Shown here piece after piece: positions 37,471 through 47,079 of a stretch of DNA of 64,000 nucleotides. Made by a program: the position numbers and the translations under genes. The notes under the pieces are model-generated. The model ran no database searches and was not told the origin of the DNA. It saw only the letters and a list, made by a program, of their open reading frames with translations. Position 1 is the stretch's first letter, and each line of letters starts with the position of its first letter. The stretch covers positions 2,294,001 to 2,358,000 of the forward strand of contig NZ_CP071383.1 in the NCBI RefSeq assembly GCF_017348915.1, given 5' to 3'. The stretch comes from Leclercia pneumoniae (lineage in GTDB: Bacteria; Pseudomonadota; Gammaproteobacteria; Enterobacterales; Enterobacteriaceae).

Positions 37471-38397
37471 TTACGCGCTGGTCAGGCCGCCAAAGCGTTG
37501 CCAGTAAAGCGAACCCGGCGCAAGCAGTTCACCCACCGTGGTCTCGCCCTTTTCACTGACAAACGCCAGCGCCCCGGGCGCCACGCGTTGATAAATGTTG
37601 ATGCAGAGTTGTCGCGCCGTTTGCCCCGCCCAGTGCGGTGGGAGCAACTCCTCCGGCAGCAGCGGATCTTTAAGGATCACGCGACGGTAAAAATGGATCA
37701 GCAACAGCTGGATCTGAAAACAGCGCTCAGGCGTTAACGCCTCCGCAGAGGCTTCGCGCAGCAGCGGCAGTAGCGGCCTGAACGAGTCGATAAAGCTTTC
37801 GTACATCAGGTTCTGTTCGCTTAAATGCCAGCACTCTTCGACACGGGCGCGCAGCGCGGCACGAGAAAGCGCCAGGGGGGTGTGCGCTTCAAAACAGATG
37901 ACGTTATCTGCCACCCCCGCTTCATGCAGCAGCGACTGCACGTCGGCCAGTTGCTGGGATGGCGAGGCCATCAGGCTCGGTGCCAGCGTGCCAAACCCCT
38001 GCCAGATGAGCTGCTTTTTCACCTCATTGAGGGTGGATTTATCCAGCCCCTCTGACAACAACAGCAGCCACTTACCATCCCAGGCGGGCTGTTCCGCCCG
38101 GTAAATTTTGTGTTCCGCGCGGCGGGTTAAACGCAGCCCCTTGTCGCTCAGTCGATAAAAACTGCGACGTCCAATGCGCGCCACGTCCAGCCAGCCCTCT
38201 TTGTTCAGGCGAAACAGTGCGGTACGCACAAAACGTTCACCAAATCCCATTCCTTCCAGCAGCGCAGCCAGGCTACCCAGCCAAATTTCCCCGCCACGAT
38301 GGGAGAGCGCATCGCCATACAGGGAGGCGATCAGTGAGGTTCCGCTCACGGGTACAGAACTGACCGCATGCTGGATAAAGTCGTCGAGTTTACTCAT
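37471..38397 (-). CDS. paaX: PaaX, phenylacetyl-CoA-responsive repressor
   Basis: 308-residue GntR-like winged-helix repressor. It blocks the paaA and paaZ promoters until phenylacetyl-CoA binds. Start taken at ATG 38397 ([19 protein letters not shown]), the E. coli N-terminus; the frame is open three codons further. The helix-turn-helix region covers about 25-75 ([37 protein letters not shown]), followed by [20 protein letters not shown]. It is transcribed with paaY, separately from the paaA-K operon. Confidence 0.95.
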   Translation of the reverse strand: MSKLDDFIQHAVSSVPVSGTSLIASLYGDALSHRGGEIWLGSLAALLEGMGFGERFVRTALFRLNKEGWLDVARIGRRSFYRLSDKGLRLTRRAEHKIYRAEQPAWDGKWLLLLSEGLDKSTLNEVKKQLIWQGFGTLAPSLMASPSQQLADVQSLLHEAGVADNVICFEAHTPLALSRAALRARVEECWHLSEQNLMYESFIDSFRPLLPLLREASAEALTPERCFQIQLLLIHFYRRVILKDPLLPEELLPPHWAGQTARQLCINIYQRVAPGALAFVSEKGETTVGELLAPGSLYWQRFGGLTSA

Positions 38398-38493
38398 GTG
38401 ATTCATTCTGCAGTTATTATGAGTGAGGATGAATCATAGCACAGCCGAAAAGCGTCTGGCCCGCCCCTAAAAGAGAGAGGGCCAGCGTCAGGA

Positions 38494-39810
38494 TTAGCCG
38501 TTGGCGGCCATTTTCCGCATGTCGAATACGCGACAGGCTTTTCCTTCGGAACGTGGGATGCTGCCACAGTTCACGATAGTGACATCGGTCGAGATCCCCA
38601 CCATCGATTTAATACGATGGCGCAACTGGTGGCACACCTGGCAGCGCTGTTCATGGCTGAGCATCAGACTGCTCTGTTTCAGCTCGACCTTCACGCAAAG
38701 TGAATCAAGATGGCCGTTACGGTTCACTTCCAGCTGGTAATGCGGCGAGAGATGTTCAAACTTGACGATCTCCTCCTCCAACTGGGACGGGAAGACGTTA
38801 ACGCCGCGAATGATGAGCATGTCGTCACTGCGTCCGCTAATGCGATCCATCCGCCGCATGGTGCGCGCCGTCCCCGGCAGCAGGCGCGTCAGGTCACGGG
38901 TGCGATAGCGAATCACCGGCAGCGCCTCTTTGGTCAGGGTAGTGAACAGCAGCTCGCCCTGCTCGCCGTCCGCCAGCGGGGTACCATCGTTCGGATTGAC
39001 GATTTCGGGATAGAAATGATCTTCCCAGATGGTCGGACCGTCCGCGGTTTCAATGCACTCCATCGCCACCCCGGGTCCCATCACTTCCGACAGACCATAG
39101 ATATCCAGAGCGGTAATGCCGAGGCGTTTTTCGATTTCGCAGCGCATCGCCTGCGTCCACGGCTCGGCACCAAACACCCCGACGCGCAGGGAGCACTGAC
39201 TGGCGTCGCCACCCATCTGACGCTCCAGCTCTTCAATCAGATTCAGGCAGTAGGAAGGCGTGACCATAATCATATCCGGCTGGAAATCACGGATCAGCTG
39301 GGCCTGTTTTTCGGTCTGGCCGCCGGACATGGGGATCACCGTCGCCCCTAAACGCTCGGCGCCATAATGGGCACCCAGCCCGCCGGTAAAGAGCCCGTAG
39401 CCGTAGGCGACGTGAATTTTATCTTTTGCGCTGCCGCCCGCTGCACGCAGCGAGCGCGCAACCAGGTTGGCCCAGTTATCGATGTCATTCTGCGTATAGC
39501 CCACGACCGTCGGCTTTCCGGTCGTACCGGACGAGGCGTGGACGCGCACCACCTGCTCCATCGGCACGGCGAAGGTGTCGAACGGATAGTTATCACGCAG
39601 ATCTTGTTTCGTGGTGCAGGGGAACTTGCGGATATCCGCCAGCTCTTTGAAATCATCAGGGTGAACGCCCGCCGCATCGAATTTGCGTTGATACATCGGG
39701 ACGTTGTCGTAAGCGTGTTTTAGCGTCCACTTCAGACGCTGGGTTTGCAAAGCCTGCAGTTCATCAACGGAGGCGGTTTCAATCGGATCAAGCTTTGTTG
39801 TCGTTGTCAT
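38494..39810 (-). CDS. paaK: phenylacetate-CoA ligase PaaK
   Basis: 438-residue AMP-forming ligase that converts phenylacetate, ATP and CoA to phenylacetyl-CoA, the first step and the source of the PaaX inducer. P-loop HASSGTTGKPTVVG near 93-107, YGLSEVMGPGVAME, and C-terminal RSDDMLIIRGVNVFPSQLEE are adenylate-forming hallmarks. Start at ATG 39810 (MTTTTKLDPIE), matching E. coli. Last gene of the paaA-K operon; the paaJ stop lies 27 bases upstream. Confidence 0.95.
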   Translation of the reverse strand: MTTTTKLDPIETASVDELQALQTQRLKWTLKHAYDNVPMYQRKFDAAGVHPDDFKELADIRKFPCTTKQDLRDNYPFDTFAVPMEQVVRVHASSGTTGKPTVVGYTQNDIDNWANLVARSLRAAGGSAKDKIHVAYGYGLFTGGLGAHYGAERLGATVIPMSGGQTEKQAQLIRDFQPDMIMVTPSYCLNLIEELERQMGGDASQCSLRVGVFGAEPWTQAMRCEIEKRLGITALDIYGLSEVMGPGVAMECIETADGPTIWEDHFYPEIVNPNDGTPLADGEQGELLFTTLTKEALPVIRYRTRDLTRLLPGTARTMRRMDRISGRSDDMLIIRGVNVFPSQLEEEIVKFEHLSPHYQLEVNRNGHLDSLCVKVELKQSSLMLSHEQRCQVCHQLRHRIKSMVGISTDVTIVNCGSIPRSEGKACRVFDMRKMAANG

Positions 39811-39836
39811 TGTAGGGTGCTCACAGTAAGAGTTGA

Positions 39837-41045
39837 TCAAACACGCTCAAGGATCATGGCAATGCCCTGACCCACGCCGATACACATGGTGCAGAGTGCA
39901 TACCGCCCGTTGCGGCGGTGCAGCTCATGAGTGGCCGCCAGCGCCAGTCTGGCCCCGCTCATCCCCAGCGGATGGCCTAACGCAATCGCCCCGCCGTTCG
40001 GGTTGACGTGGGCGGCATCATCCGCCAGACCCAGTTCACGTAGAACGCCCAGCGCCTGCGCGGCAAACGCCTCGTTCAGCTCAATCACGTCCATATCGTT
40101 GATGCTTAAACCGGCACGCTCCAGAACTTTGCGGGTGGCTGGCACCGGGCCAAGCCCCATCAGACGCGGCTCAACACCGGCGGTGGCCATCGCCACAATG
40201 CGCGCGCGCGGGGTTAAGCCCTGGCTGGCCGCCATGTCGGCGCTGGCGACGATCAGCGCTGCGGCGCCATCGTTCACCCCGGACGCGTTCCCGGCGGTCA
40301 CCACCCCATCGGCACGGAAAGGGGCTTTCAGGCCAGCCAGCATCGCAAGCGTGGTGTCCGGTCGCAGGTGCTCATCGTGCTGCACTTCGGTCACGGCCCC
40401 TTTTTTGCCTTTCAGAACCACCGGCACAATCTCCTGCGCCAGAATGCCGCTGGCCTGCGCCTGGGCGGTGCGTTGTTGGCTGCGGTAGGCAAAGGCGTCT
40501 TGATCCTCACGGGAAATATTTAACAATTTGGCTACATTCTCTGCCGTTTCGGGCATGCTGTCAGTACCAAATTGCTGTGCCATGAGCGGGTTCACAAAAC
40601 GCCAGCCGATGGTGGTATCAAAAATCTCGTTCTGCCGCTGAAAGGCGCTGGTGGCTTTGCCCATCACAAAGGGGGCACGGGACATCGACTCCACTCCCCC
40701 GGCGATCATCAGGTCGGCATCCCCGGCACGAATGGCGCGGGCCGCGAAGCCCAGTGCATCAAGGCCAGATCCGCACAGCCGGTTCAGCGTCGTACCGGAG
40801 ACGGTCTGGGGCAGCCCGGCCAGCAGCAGCGACATGCGCGCCACGTTGCGGTTATCCTCCCCCGCCTGGTTGGCACAGCCGTAAATCACATCATCAATAC
40901 ATCCGGCATCCAGACCGGGATTACGCGCCAGCAACTCGCGCAGCGGGATGGCCCCCAGATCGTCGGTGCGTACGCCTGATAAGGCGCCAGCGTAGCGGCC
41001 AATCGGAGTGCGGATCCCGTCACAAATATAGGCGTCACGCATCAT
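39837..41045 (-). CDS. paaJ: PaaJ, 3-oxoadipyl-CoA / 3-oxo-5,6-dehydrosuberyl-CoA thiolase
   Basis: 402-residue thiolase that cleaves 3-oxo-5,6-didehydrosuberyl-CoA and 3-oxoadipyl-CoA, releasing acetyl-CoA and finally succinyl-CoA. Active-site Cys in [12 protein letters not shown] near 90, His in [17 protein letters not shown] near 352 and the second Cys in [10 protein letters not shown]. Two adjacent ATG codons start the gene; the first overlaps the paaI stop (ATGA), the second (41042) matches the E. coli N-terminus. Confidence 0.95.
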   Translation of the reverse strand: MMRDAYICDGIRTPIGRYAGALSGVRTDDLGAIPLRELLARNPGLDAGCIDDVIYGCANQAGEDNRNVARMSLLLAGLPQTVSGTTLNRLCGSGLDALGFAARAIRAGDADLMIAGGVESMSRAPFVMGKATSAFQRQNEIFDTTIGWRFVNPLMAQQFGTDSMPETAENVAKLLNISREDQDAFAYRSQQRTAQAQASGILAQEIVPVVLKGKKGAVTEVQHDEHLRPDTTLAMLAGLKAPFRADGVVTAGNASGVNDGAAALIVASADMAASQGLTPRARIVAMATAGVEPRLMGLGPVPATRKVLERAGLSINDMDVIELNEAFAAQALGVLRELGLADDAAHVNPNGGAIALGHPLGMSGARLALAATHELHRRNGRYALCTMCIGVGQGIAMILERV

Positions 41046-41464
41046 GCTTCTCCTGTGATAGTGCCGCCGATGCGGTGGGATTTCCCACGGAAGAAGGCGA
41101 CGGTTTTCTGTTGTTGATTAACAATTTCGATGTCATACACGCCGGTCTGTTTGCCCTGGTGACGAACCTGCGCGGTGGCGGTCAGCCTGTCGCCGGCAAA
41201 GGCCGGGCGGATAAACTCGATGGCGCAGCCGGACGCGACCGCTGCCAGCCCCTGGCTGTTACAGGCGTAGGCGAAGGCGGTATCGGCCAGGGTAAACAGC
41301 TGGCCGCCATGACAGCTTTGATGGCCGTTCAGCATTTGTGGCGTGACCTGCATGGTCAGTACGGCATAACCGTCATTCATCTCGATAATGTCGATACCAT
41401 ACGCCTGGGCGCAGGCATCTTTTTCATACATGGCTCGGGCGTTACGCCAGGCGTTATGACTCAT
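41042..41464 (-). CDS. paaI: PaaI, hydroxyphenylacetyl-CoA thioesterase
   Basis: 140-residue hotdog-fold thioesterase, the E. coli length when started at ATG 41464 ([20 protein letters not shown]). It hydrolyses ring-hydroxylated phenylacetyl-CoA to prevent CoA being trapped. Motif [29 protein letters not shown] with the conserved Asn, Gly and Asp, and [11 protein letters not shown] at the end. Overlaps paaH by 11 bases and paaJ by 4. Confidence 0.94.
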   Translation of the reverse strand: MSHNAWRNARAMYEKDACAQAYGIDIIEMNDGYAVLTMQVTPQMLNGHQSCHGGQLFTLADTAFAYACNSQGLAAVASGCAIEFIRPAFAGDRLTATAQVRHQGKQTGVYDIEIVNQQQKTVAFFRGKSHRIGGTITGEA

Positions 41465-42881
41465 AGCTACTCTCCAGAAGCGCACGCTGGCGCAGCAGGG
41501 AAGATGGGCGATAGCGCTCTTCGCCGTAGTGTCGTTGCAGGTTTTCCAGCAGGATCAGCACCCGTTGCCAGCCGAGTTGTTCACCCCAGGCCAGCGGGCC
41601 GCGCGGGTAGTTCACCCCCAGCCGCATCGCGGTATCGATATCCTCTTCCCGGGCCACCCCTTTTTGCAGCGCGTCCAGGGCTTCGTTGATGATCATCGCC
41701 AGGGTGCGCCAGATAATCAGCCCCGGATAGTCTGCGACCTGCAGGACGCGCTTGCCCCGCTGTTGCAGATAATGCACCGCTTTACGCGTCGCCGAATCCG
41801 GGTTGCTGTCGGCGCTGGCGATGACCGCCACGTCCCCTTCAAGACGATCAATCACCACCACCGGGCAGGCATAGCGCGCCGCTAAGGCCTGCGCCGTCTC
41901 CCCCTGCGTATCAATGAGCAGCAGGTCGTCAATTTTAGTGACACCGTCACTTCTCTTTTCACTGTAACCGGCGCTGTCGCCGTCGCTTACCGCCTCATAC
42001 CAGCCCACCGTCGGCTTATCGCTGCGCCAGTTGTAGACGCCCTGTCCGCTCTTCTTGCCAAGACGGCCGCCCAGCACCAGCTCCTGCTGCATCAGCGAGG
42101 GGAGAAAACGGCGCTCTTGCCAGAAGGCGTTAAACACGGAACAGGTCACGGCAAAGTTGACGTCCTGGCCGATCATGTCGGTAAGCTCCAGCGGTCCCAT
42201 GGGGAAGCCCGCCCCTTCACGCAGGGCAGCGTCCAGATCCTGCGGGGCCGCCACCTGCTCCTCCAGCGCACGCCAGGCTTCGGCGTAGTACGGACGCGCC
42301 ACACGATTGACAATAAAACCCGGGGTAGACTGGCAACGCACCGGCTGTTTACCCCAGCGGATCGCCAGGTCGCACAGCTGCTCAACCACTTCGTTCGAGG
42401 TTGCCAGCCCGCTCACCACCTCCACCAGCTTCATCACCGGTGCAGGGTTGAAGAAGTGCAGACCCGCCACGCGCTCGGGGTGAAGCACGCCTGCGGCAAT
42501 GGCGGTAATCGAGATCGAAGAGGTGTTACTGGTCAGCAGGGTCTGCGGCGGGCAGATCTCAGCCAGCTGGGCAAACAACGCCTTTTTCACTTCCATACGC
42601 TCGGACGCCGCTTCAATCACCAGATCGGCGGCGGCCAGCGCCTGAATATCGGTGACCGGCGTCAGTCGGGAGAGCGTCTTTTCGCTCGCTTCGGCGCTGA
42701 GCTTGCCGCGGGCCACGCGCGATGCCAGACGGCTGCGGATGCCCTCGATGGCGCGGGCAATCGCCCCGGCGTCGATGTCATATACCAGCACCGGGTGGCC
42801 CTGACTGGCCGCCACCTCGGCGATCCCGGCCCCCATGATGCCGCTGCCGATAACCGCGACGGTTTGAACAGATAGCGTCAT
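41454..42881 (-). CDS. paaH: PaaH, 3-hydroxyadipyl-CoA dehydrogenase
   Basis: 475-residue NAD-dependent (S)-3-hydroxyacyl-CoA dehydrogenase converting 3-hydroxyadipyl-CoA to 3-oxoadipyl-CoA. N-terminal Rossmann motif VAVIGSGIMGAGIAEVAASQGHPV, then TSNTSSISITAIAAGVLHPERVAGLHFFNPAPVMKLVEVV with the catalytic His, and two dehydrogenase C-terminal domains, the second including LGVNYPRGPLAWGEQLGW. Two bases separate it from paaG. Confidence 0.95.
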   Translation of the reverse strand: MTLSVQTVAVIGSGIMGAGIAEVAASQGHPVLVYDIDAGAIARAIEGIRSRLASRVARGKLSAEASEKTLSRLTPVTDIQALAAADLVIEAASERMEVKKALFAQLAEICPPQTLLTSNTSSISITAIAAGVLHPERVAGLHFFNPAPVMKLVEVVSGLATSNEVVEQLCDLAIRWGKQPVRCQSTPGFIVNRVARPYYAEAWRALEEQVAAPQDLDAALREGAGFPMGPLELTDMIGQDVNFAVTCSVFNAFWQERRFLPSLMQQELVLGGRLGKKSGQGVYNWRSDKPTVGWYEAVSDGDSAGYSEKRSDGVTKIDDLLLIDTQGETAQALAARYACPVVVIDRLEGDVAVIASADSNPDSATRKAVHYLQQRGKRVLQVADYPGLIIWRTLAMIINEALDALQKGVAREEDIDTAMRLGVNYPRGPLAWGEQLGWQRVLILLENLQRHYGEERYRPSSLLRQRALLESSYES

Positions 42882-42883
42882 GA

Positions 42884-43669
42884 TTATTTCCCCGTGAAGT
42901 GCAGCGCACGTTTGTTAAGAAACGCACTGACCCCTTCGCGATAGTCGGCGCTTCGGCCCGCTATGCGCTGATAATCACGCTCCAGATCGAGCTGGGCATT
43001 GAGGGTGTTGGTTTCCGAGGCGTTGATGGCCTGTTTAATTAACCCCAGACCGAAGGTGGGCTGAGCGGCCAGATGCACCGCCAGCTGCTGTGCGGTATCC
43101 ACCAGCGCGGCATCGTCCACCACCTGCCAGATCATCCCCCAGGCGTGCGCCTGCTCTGCGCTGAGCTTTTCACCCAGCAGCGCCAGCCCCATCGCCCGCG
43201 CCCGGCCCGCGACGCGCGGCAGCAGCCAGGTACCGCCGCAGTCCGGCACCAGCCCCAGCTTGCTGAACGCCATGACAAAGTTTGCCGAACGCGCGGCAAT
43301 CACGATGTCGCAGCCCAGCGCGAGGGTAGCGCCTGCGCCAGCGGCTACGCCGTTCACCGCGCAGATCACCGGTTTTGGCAATGCCGCCAGACGACGAACC
43401 AGCGGGTTGTAAAAACGCTCAACAGACATCCCGAGGTCCGGCGCAGGGCCGTTCGGGTCAACGTTACGGTCGTTCAGATCCTGCCCGGCGCAAAACCCGC
43501 GTCCGGCTCCGGTGATCAGCAGGCAGCGGATAGTCTCATCGCGTTCAGCCTGCTTCAGACATTCCGCCAGCTGCTGGTGCATCACATCGTTAAAGCTGTT
43601 AAGCCGATCCGGGCGGTTGAGGGTGAGGGTCATCACCCCGTGTTCAACGTGACTAAGAATGAAATCCAT
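42884..43669 (-). CDS. paaG: PaaG, ring-1,2-epoxyphenylacetyl-CoA isomerase
   Basis: 261-residue crotonase-fold enzyme that converts the epoxide made by PaaABCE to oxepin-CoA; it also isomerises a later dehydrosuberyl-CoA intermediate. Crotonase motifs GAGRGFCAGQDLNDRN (oxyanion hole and conserved Asp), NGVAAGAGATLALGCDIVIAAR and FSKLGLVPDCGGTWLLPR are clear. Lies between paaF and paaH with gaps of two bases each. Confidence 0.95.
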   Translation of the reverse strand: MDFILSHVEHGVMTLTLNRPDRLNSFNDVMHQQLAECLKQAERDETIRCLLITGAGRGFCAGQDLNDRNVDPNGPAPDLGMSVERFYNPLVRRLAALPKPVICAVNGVAAGAGATLALGCDIVIAARSANFVMAFSKLGLVPDCGGTWLLPRVAGRARAMGLALLGEKLSAEQAHAWGMIWQVVDDAALVDTAQQLAVHLAAQPTFGLGLIKQAINASETNTLNAQLDLERDYQRIAGRSADYREGVSAFLNKRALHFTGK

Positions 43670-43671
43670 GG

Positions 43672-44439
43672 TTAACGTCCTTTAAATTCGGGGCTGCGTT
43701 TCTGCAGGAAGGCGGCGATCCCTTCGCGACGATCTTCGGTGCCAGCCAGCAGCGTAAAGAGCTGACGCTCCTGGGCAAGCCCCGCCTGCAGAGGAACTTC
43801 CTGCGACTGGCGCAGCGCCTGTTTCGCCGCCTGCAGTGCCAGCGGCGAGTGGCGGGCCATCTGTGCGGCCTGCTGCAGGGCGTACTCCAGAGTCAGGGCA
43901 TCCGGGTGAATATCACTCACCAGCCCTGCCGCCAGCGCCTGCCGGGCGGTGATGCTTTCGCCGGTCAGCACCATTTTGCTGGCCAGCGATTTGCCAACGC
44001 AGCGGATCAGACGCTGGGTGCCCCCGGCGCCCGGCATAATCCCTAAAGTGATCTCCGGCAGACCAAAACGGGCGCTTTCACCGGCAATCACCACGTCACA
44101 GAGCAGGACCAGTTCGCAGCCCGCTCCCAGCGCGTAACCGTTCACGGCGGCAATCAGCGGTTTACTGAAGATGTTGATACGCGCCCAAAGCTGGAGGCGA
44201 ACGTCGTTGAGGGTGGCGGGCAGATCTTTTTCCGCCATCTCGTTCAGGTCGGCCCCGGCGGCAAAGAAGCGGGCATCGCCGGTGATGACGCATACCGAAA
44301 TCGTGTTATCCACGGCGGCGGCTTCCAGCGCCTCTGCCAGCTGGCCGAGCAGCGCATTATTCAGGGCGTTGCGCGCCGCGGGGCGGTTTAGCGTCAGCTG
44401 CAATACGCGGCCATGACGGGTCTGGATCAGTTCGCTCAT
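43672..44439 (-). CDS. paaF: PaaF, 2,3-dehydroadipyl-CoA hydratase
   Basis: 255-residue enoyl-CoA hydratase of the crotonase family that hydrates 2,3-dehydroadipyl-CoA to 3-hydroxyadipyl-CoA. NGYALGAGCELVLLCDVVIAGESARFGLPEITLGIMPGAGGTQRLIR contains both catalytic glutamates of true hydratases (E in CELV and in PEITLG), unlike PaaG. Its start overlaps the paaE stop by 4 bases. Confidence 0.95.
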   Translation of the reverse strand: MSELIQTRHGRVLQLTLNRPAARNALNNALLGQLAEALEAAAVDNTISVCVITGDARFFAAGADLNEMAEKDLPATLNDVRLQLWARINIFSKPLIAAVNGYALGAGCELVLLCDVVIAGESARFGLPEITLGIMPGAGGTQRLIRCVGKSLASKMVLTGESITARQALAAGLVSDIHPDALTLEYALQQAAQMARHSPLALQAAKQALRQSQEVPLQAGLAQERQLFTLLAGTEDRREGIAAFLQKRSPEFKGR

Positions 44440-45506
44440 ACCATCCCCTTCGCGTCGAAGTCGACTACCACGTCAGGCGTCAGCGGCAGGGCCTGGCAGC
44501 TCAGCACATAGCCTGCGGCCAGTTCGTCCGGCTCCAGGCTGTAGTTGGTGGTCATCTCGACTTTTCCGCGCACCACTTTGCACTTACAGGTGGCGCAGAC
44601 GCCCCCTTTGCAGGCATACGGCAGGTCAGCCCCCTGGCGCAGGGCCGCATCAAGAATGCTTTCATCTTCCGCCCCGAGGGTGATTTCCCGGTCGCGACCA
44701 TCCTGGCGGACGGTCACTTTCTGTCCCTGCGCCTGTACGCTATGGGCGCGTTTGACCGCCGTACCCGGGGTGTTAAAACGTTCCAGATGGATGGCTTTTT
44801 CCGGCATCCCCAGCGCTTTCAGCGCGTTTTCAGCGTCATCCATCATCGCCATAGGGCCGCAGATAAAGGCCTGATCGAACTGGCTGAAATCAATCAGTCG
44901 TTGTGCAAGCGCGTGCAGCTTTTCGCCGTCGATACGCCCGCTCAGCAGCGCGCTGTCCAGCGTCTCCTGGCTGAAGATATGCACCAGTTGCAGGCGCGAC
45001 GGGTAGCTGTCTTTCAGGTCCGCCAGCGCCTGGCGGAACATCATGCTCTGGCTACTGCGGTTGCCGTAGATCAGCGTGAATTCGCTGTCGGGTTCGGTTT
45101 GCAGAGTCGTGGCGATAATCGCCAGCATCGGGGTAATACCGGATCCGGCGGCAATCGCCAGATAGCTCCCCTGCTGTCCCGCCTGCGGCTGATAGCCAAA
45201 GTGGCCCTGCGGAATCATCACCTCCAGCGCCATCCCCTGCTTGATCTCCCCCTGGGCATAGCGCGAGAAACGCCCGCCGTCGATGGCTTTCACCGCCACG
45301 CTGATCTCCCCCGGATGGACGCTTCGACAGATGGAGTAGCAGCGGCGCAGCTCCTCATCACCGAGGCGAGCCTTCAGGGTCAAATGTTGACCGGGACGGA
45401 AGCGATACGCCTCCTGCAGCGTGGGTGGGATAGCGAAGGTGATGGTCACCGCATCGCGGGTTTCGGGCTCCACTTTTGCCACCGTTAAGGAATGAAACGT
45501 TGTCAT
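44436..45506 (-). CDS. paaE: PaaE, reductase of the phenylacetyl-CoA epoxidase
   Basis: 356-residue NADPH-dependent flavoprotein iron-sulfur reductase passing electrons to PaaABC. An N-terminal FAD domain (RFRPGQHLTLKA, RCYSICRSV), NAD domain (YLAIAAGSGITPMLAII) and C-terminal plant-type 2Fe-2S ferredoxin domain with YACKGGVCATCKCKV and the fourth Cys in YVLSCQALP. Start at ATG 45506 (MTTFHSLTV), which gives the E. coli length; the open frame upstream is not coding. Confidence 0.95.
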   Translation of the reverse strand: MTTFHSLTVAKVEPETRDAVTITFAIPPTLQEAYRFRPGQHLTLKARLGDEELRRCYSICRSVHPGEISVAVKAIDGGRFSRYAQGEIKQGMALEVMIPQGHFGYQPQAGQQGSYLAIAAGSGITPMLAIIATTLQTEPDSEFTLIYGNRSSQSMMFRQALADLKDSYPSRLQLVHIFSQETLDSALLSGRIDGEKLHALAQRLIDFSQFDQAFICGPMAMMDDAENALKALGMPEKAIHLERFNTPGTAVKRAHSVQAQGQKVTVRQDGRDREITLGAEDESILDAALRQGADLPYACKGGVCATCKCKVVRGKVEMTTNYSLEPDELAAGYVLSCQALPLTPDVVVDFDAKGMV

Positions 45507-45513
45507 GGCAACC

Positions 45514-46011
45514 TCAAATACATTTGAAATAGTCGAAGGGTTCACGGCAGCTATCGCAGCGGTAGAGCGCCTTGCAGGCCGTGGATCCAAATTCACTGAT
45601 AAGGGTGGTCGAGGTGCTGGCGCAACGCGGGCAGGTCACCTCTGCCGCCAGATGGGCGTGGCAACTGTGTCCGGCGGGTGGGCTAATGCCATACTGACGC
45701 AGACGCTCGCGGGCATCCGGGGTCATCCAGTCGGTGGTCCAGGCCGGGTCGAGCTGAATGGCGACCTGCACCGGCGCAAAGCCGTGCGCGGTCAGTGTGT
45801 CGCGGATCGCGCCGATCAGATGATCCGTTGCCGGACACCCCGAATAGGTGGGGGTGAAGCCGATCGACCAGCCGTCGCCCTGGGCTTCAACGCTGCGCAC
45901 CATGCCCAGGTCGGTAATGGTTAATACCGGGATCTCCGGGTCCGGGATCTGGCTTAATAGCGACCAGATTTGCGGGACTTCGGCGGGGGCCAGTTCAGCG
46001 AAACGTTGCAT
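45514..46011 (-). CDS. paaD: PaaD, iron-sulfur maturation factor of the epoxidase
   Basis: 165 residues: an N-terminal MIP18/DUF59 domain (IPDPEIPVLTITDLGMVRSV, YSGCPATDHL) and a C-terminal zinc-ribbon with CPRCAST...YRCDSCREPFDYFKC. Believed to help assemble the Fe-S centre of the PaaE-dependent epoxidase. Start at ATG 46011 (MQRFAELAP) matches E. coli. Seven bases lie between it and paaE. Confidence 0.93.
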   Translation of the reverse strand: MQRFAELAPAEVPQIWSLLSQIPDPEIPVLTITDLGMVRSVEAQGDGWSIGFTPTYSGCPATDHLIGAIRDTLTAHGFAPVQVAIQLDPAWTTDWMTPDARERLRQYGISPPAGHSCHAHLAAEVTCPRCASTSTTLISEFGSTACKALYRCDSCREPFDYFKCI

Positions 46012-46025
46012 AGCGTCCTCCTCTG

Positions 46026-46772
46026 TTACCACTGCTGACCGGGATAGACGCGTTGCAGATATTGCATCTCTGCCAGCATCGGCCCCAGATGTTCGGTATG
46101 CAGACCCTGCCTGCCGCCGCTGCGGTAGGCCGCCTCTTCTGGTACCGTAAGGGCTGCATCCTTGAGACCGGTCATGATTTCCGCTTCCCAGGCGTCGCGC
46201 AGCGTACGCGGATCGACCGCGATGCCCTCTTCGCTCAGCGCCAGGTCAACGTCGTCGGCCTCAAACAACTCCCCGGTAAAGCGCCACAGTTCGTTGATGG
46301 CCTGCTGCATTCTTTCAGCGGAGAGTGCTGTCCCGTTGCCGAGGCGCTCCAGCCAGCCGCGGCTGAAACGCAGGTGGTAGCGCACCTCTTTCAGGGACTT
46401 GGCGGCGATTGCGGCCAGTTGCGCATCGCGGCTCTGCACCAGACGGCTATACAGCGCCACGTGCCAGGCATCAATGAAATACTGGCGCGCGATGGTATCG
46501 GCAAAGTTACCGTTCGGTTGCTCCACCAGCAGCAGATTGCTGAACTGACGTTCATCTCGCCCGAAGGCCAGCGAATCTTCATCGCCGTCCCCTTCCAGCT
46601 CGGCGGCATAGGTTAAGAAGTTGCGCGCCTGCCCCAGCAAATCGAGGCCGATATTGGCCAGCGCCAGGTCGATCTCCAGCTCCGGTGCATGGCCGCACCA
46701 CGCGCCAAGGCGCTGGGAGAGCACCAGCCCGTTATCACCCAGACGCAGTACATAAGCCGTTAATGTTTTCAT
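46026..46772 (-). CDS. paaC: PaaC, structural subunit of phenylacetyl-CoA 1,2-epoxidase
   Basis: 248-residue ferritin-like helical protein that forms the core heterodimer with PaaA but lacks the full set of diiron ligands. Conserved stretches: LVLSQRLGAWCGHAPELEIDLALANIGLDLLGQARNFLTYA, NGNFADTIARQYFIDAWHVALY and HTEHLGPMLAEMQYLQRVYPGQQW. Start at ATG 46772 (MKTLTAYVLRLGDN), E. coli length. Confidence 0.95.
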   Translation of the reverse strand: MKTLTAYVLRLGDNGLVLSQRLGAWCGHAPELEIDLALANIGLDLLGQARNFLTYAAELEGDGDEDSLAFGRDERQFSNLLLVEQPNGNFADTIARQYFIDAWHVALYSRLVQSRDAQLAAIAAKSLKEVRYHLRFSRGWLERLGNGTALSAERMQQAINELWRFTGELFEADDVDLALSEEGIAVDPRTLRDAWEAEIMTGLKDAALTVPEEAAYRSGGRQGLHTEHLGPMLAEMQYLQRVYPGQQW

Positions 46773-46780
46773 CCCTGACC

Positions 46781-47068
46781 TCACATATGCTCGATGCCAT
46801 CAGGGATGGTGTAGAAAGTGGGATGGCGATAGACCTTGCTCTCAGCCGGGTCGAAGAACTCTCCGCGCTCTTCCGGCTGGGAGGCGACAATTTCGCTCGC
46901 CTTCACCACCCAGATTGAGCAGCCTTCGCTGCGGCGGGTATAGGCATCGCGGGCATTCTCCAGCGCCATGCGCTCATCGGCGGCATGCAGGCTTCCCACA
47001 TGACGGTGAGACAACCCCTGTTTGGTGCGGATAAAGACTTCGTATAACGGCCAGTATGTTTTGCTCAT
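46781..47068 (-). CDS. paaB: PaaB, small subunit of phenylacetyl-CoA 1,2-epoxidase
   Basis: 95-residue subunit that bridges the PaaAC heterodimers in the epoxidase complex. The sequence SKTYWPLYEVFIRTKQGLSHRHVGSLHAADERMALENARDAYTRR is highly conserved. Start at ATG 47068 with GGAGGAAGC upstream, giving the E. coli length; earlier in-frame codons are ignored. Eight bases to paaC, eleven from paaA. Confidence 0.95.
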   Translation of the reverse strand: MSKTYWPLYEVFIRTKQGLSHRHVGSLHAADERMALENARDAYTRRSEGCSIWVVKASEIVASQPEERGEFFDPAESKVYRHPTFYTIPDGIEHM

Positions 47069-47079
47069 TGTGCTTCCTC

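Noticed and set aside
38453..38483. Inverted repeat CTGGCCC...GGGCCAG between paaX and paaK as a terminator
   Set aside because: The loop is long (about 16 bases) and no T-run follows in either direction.
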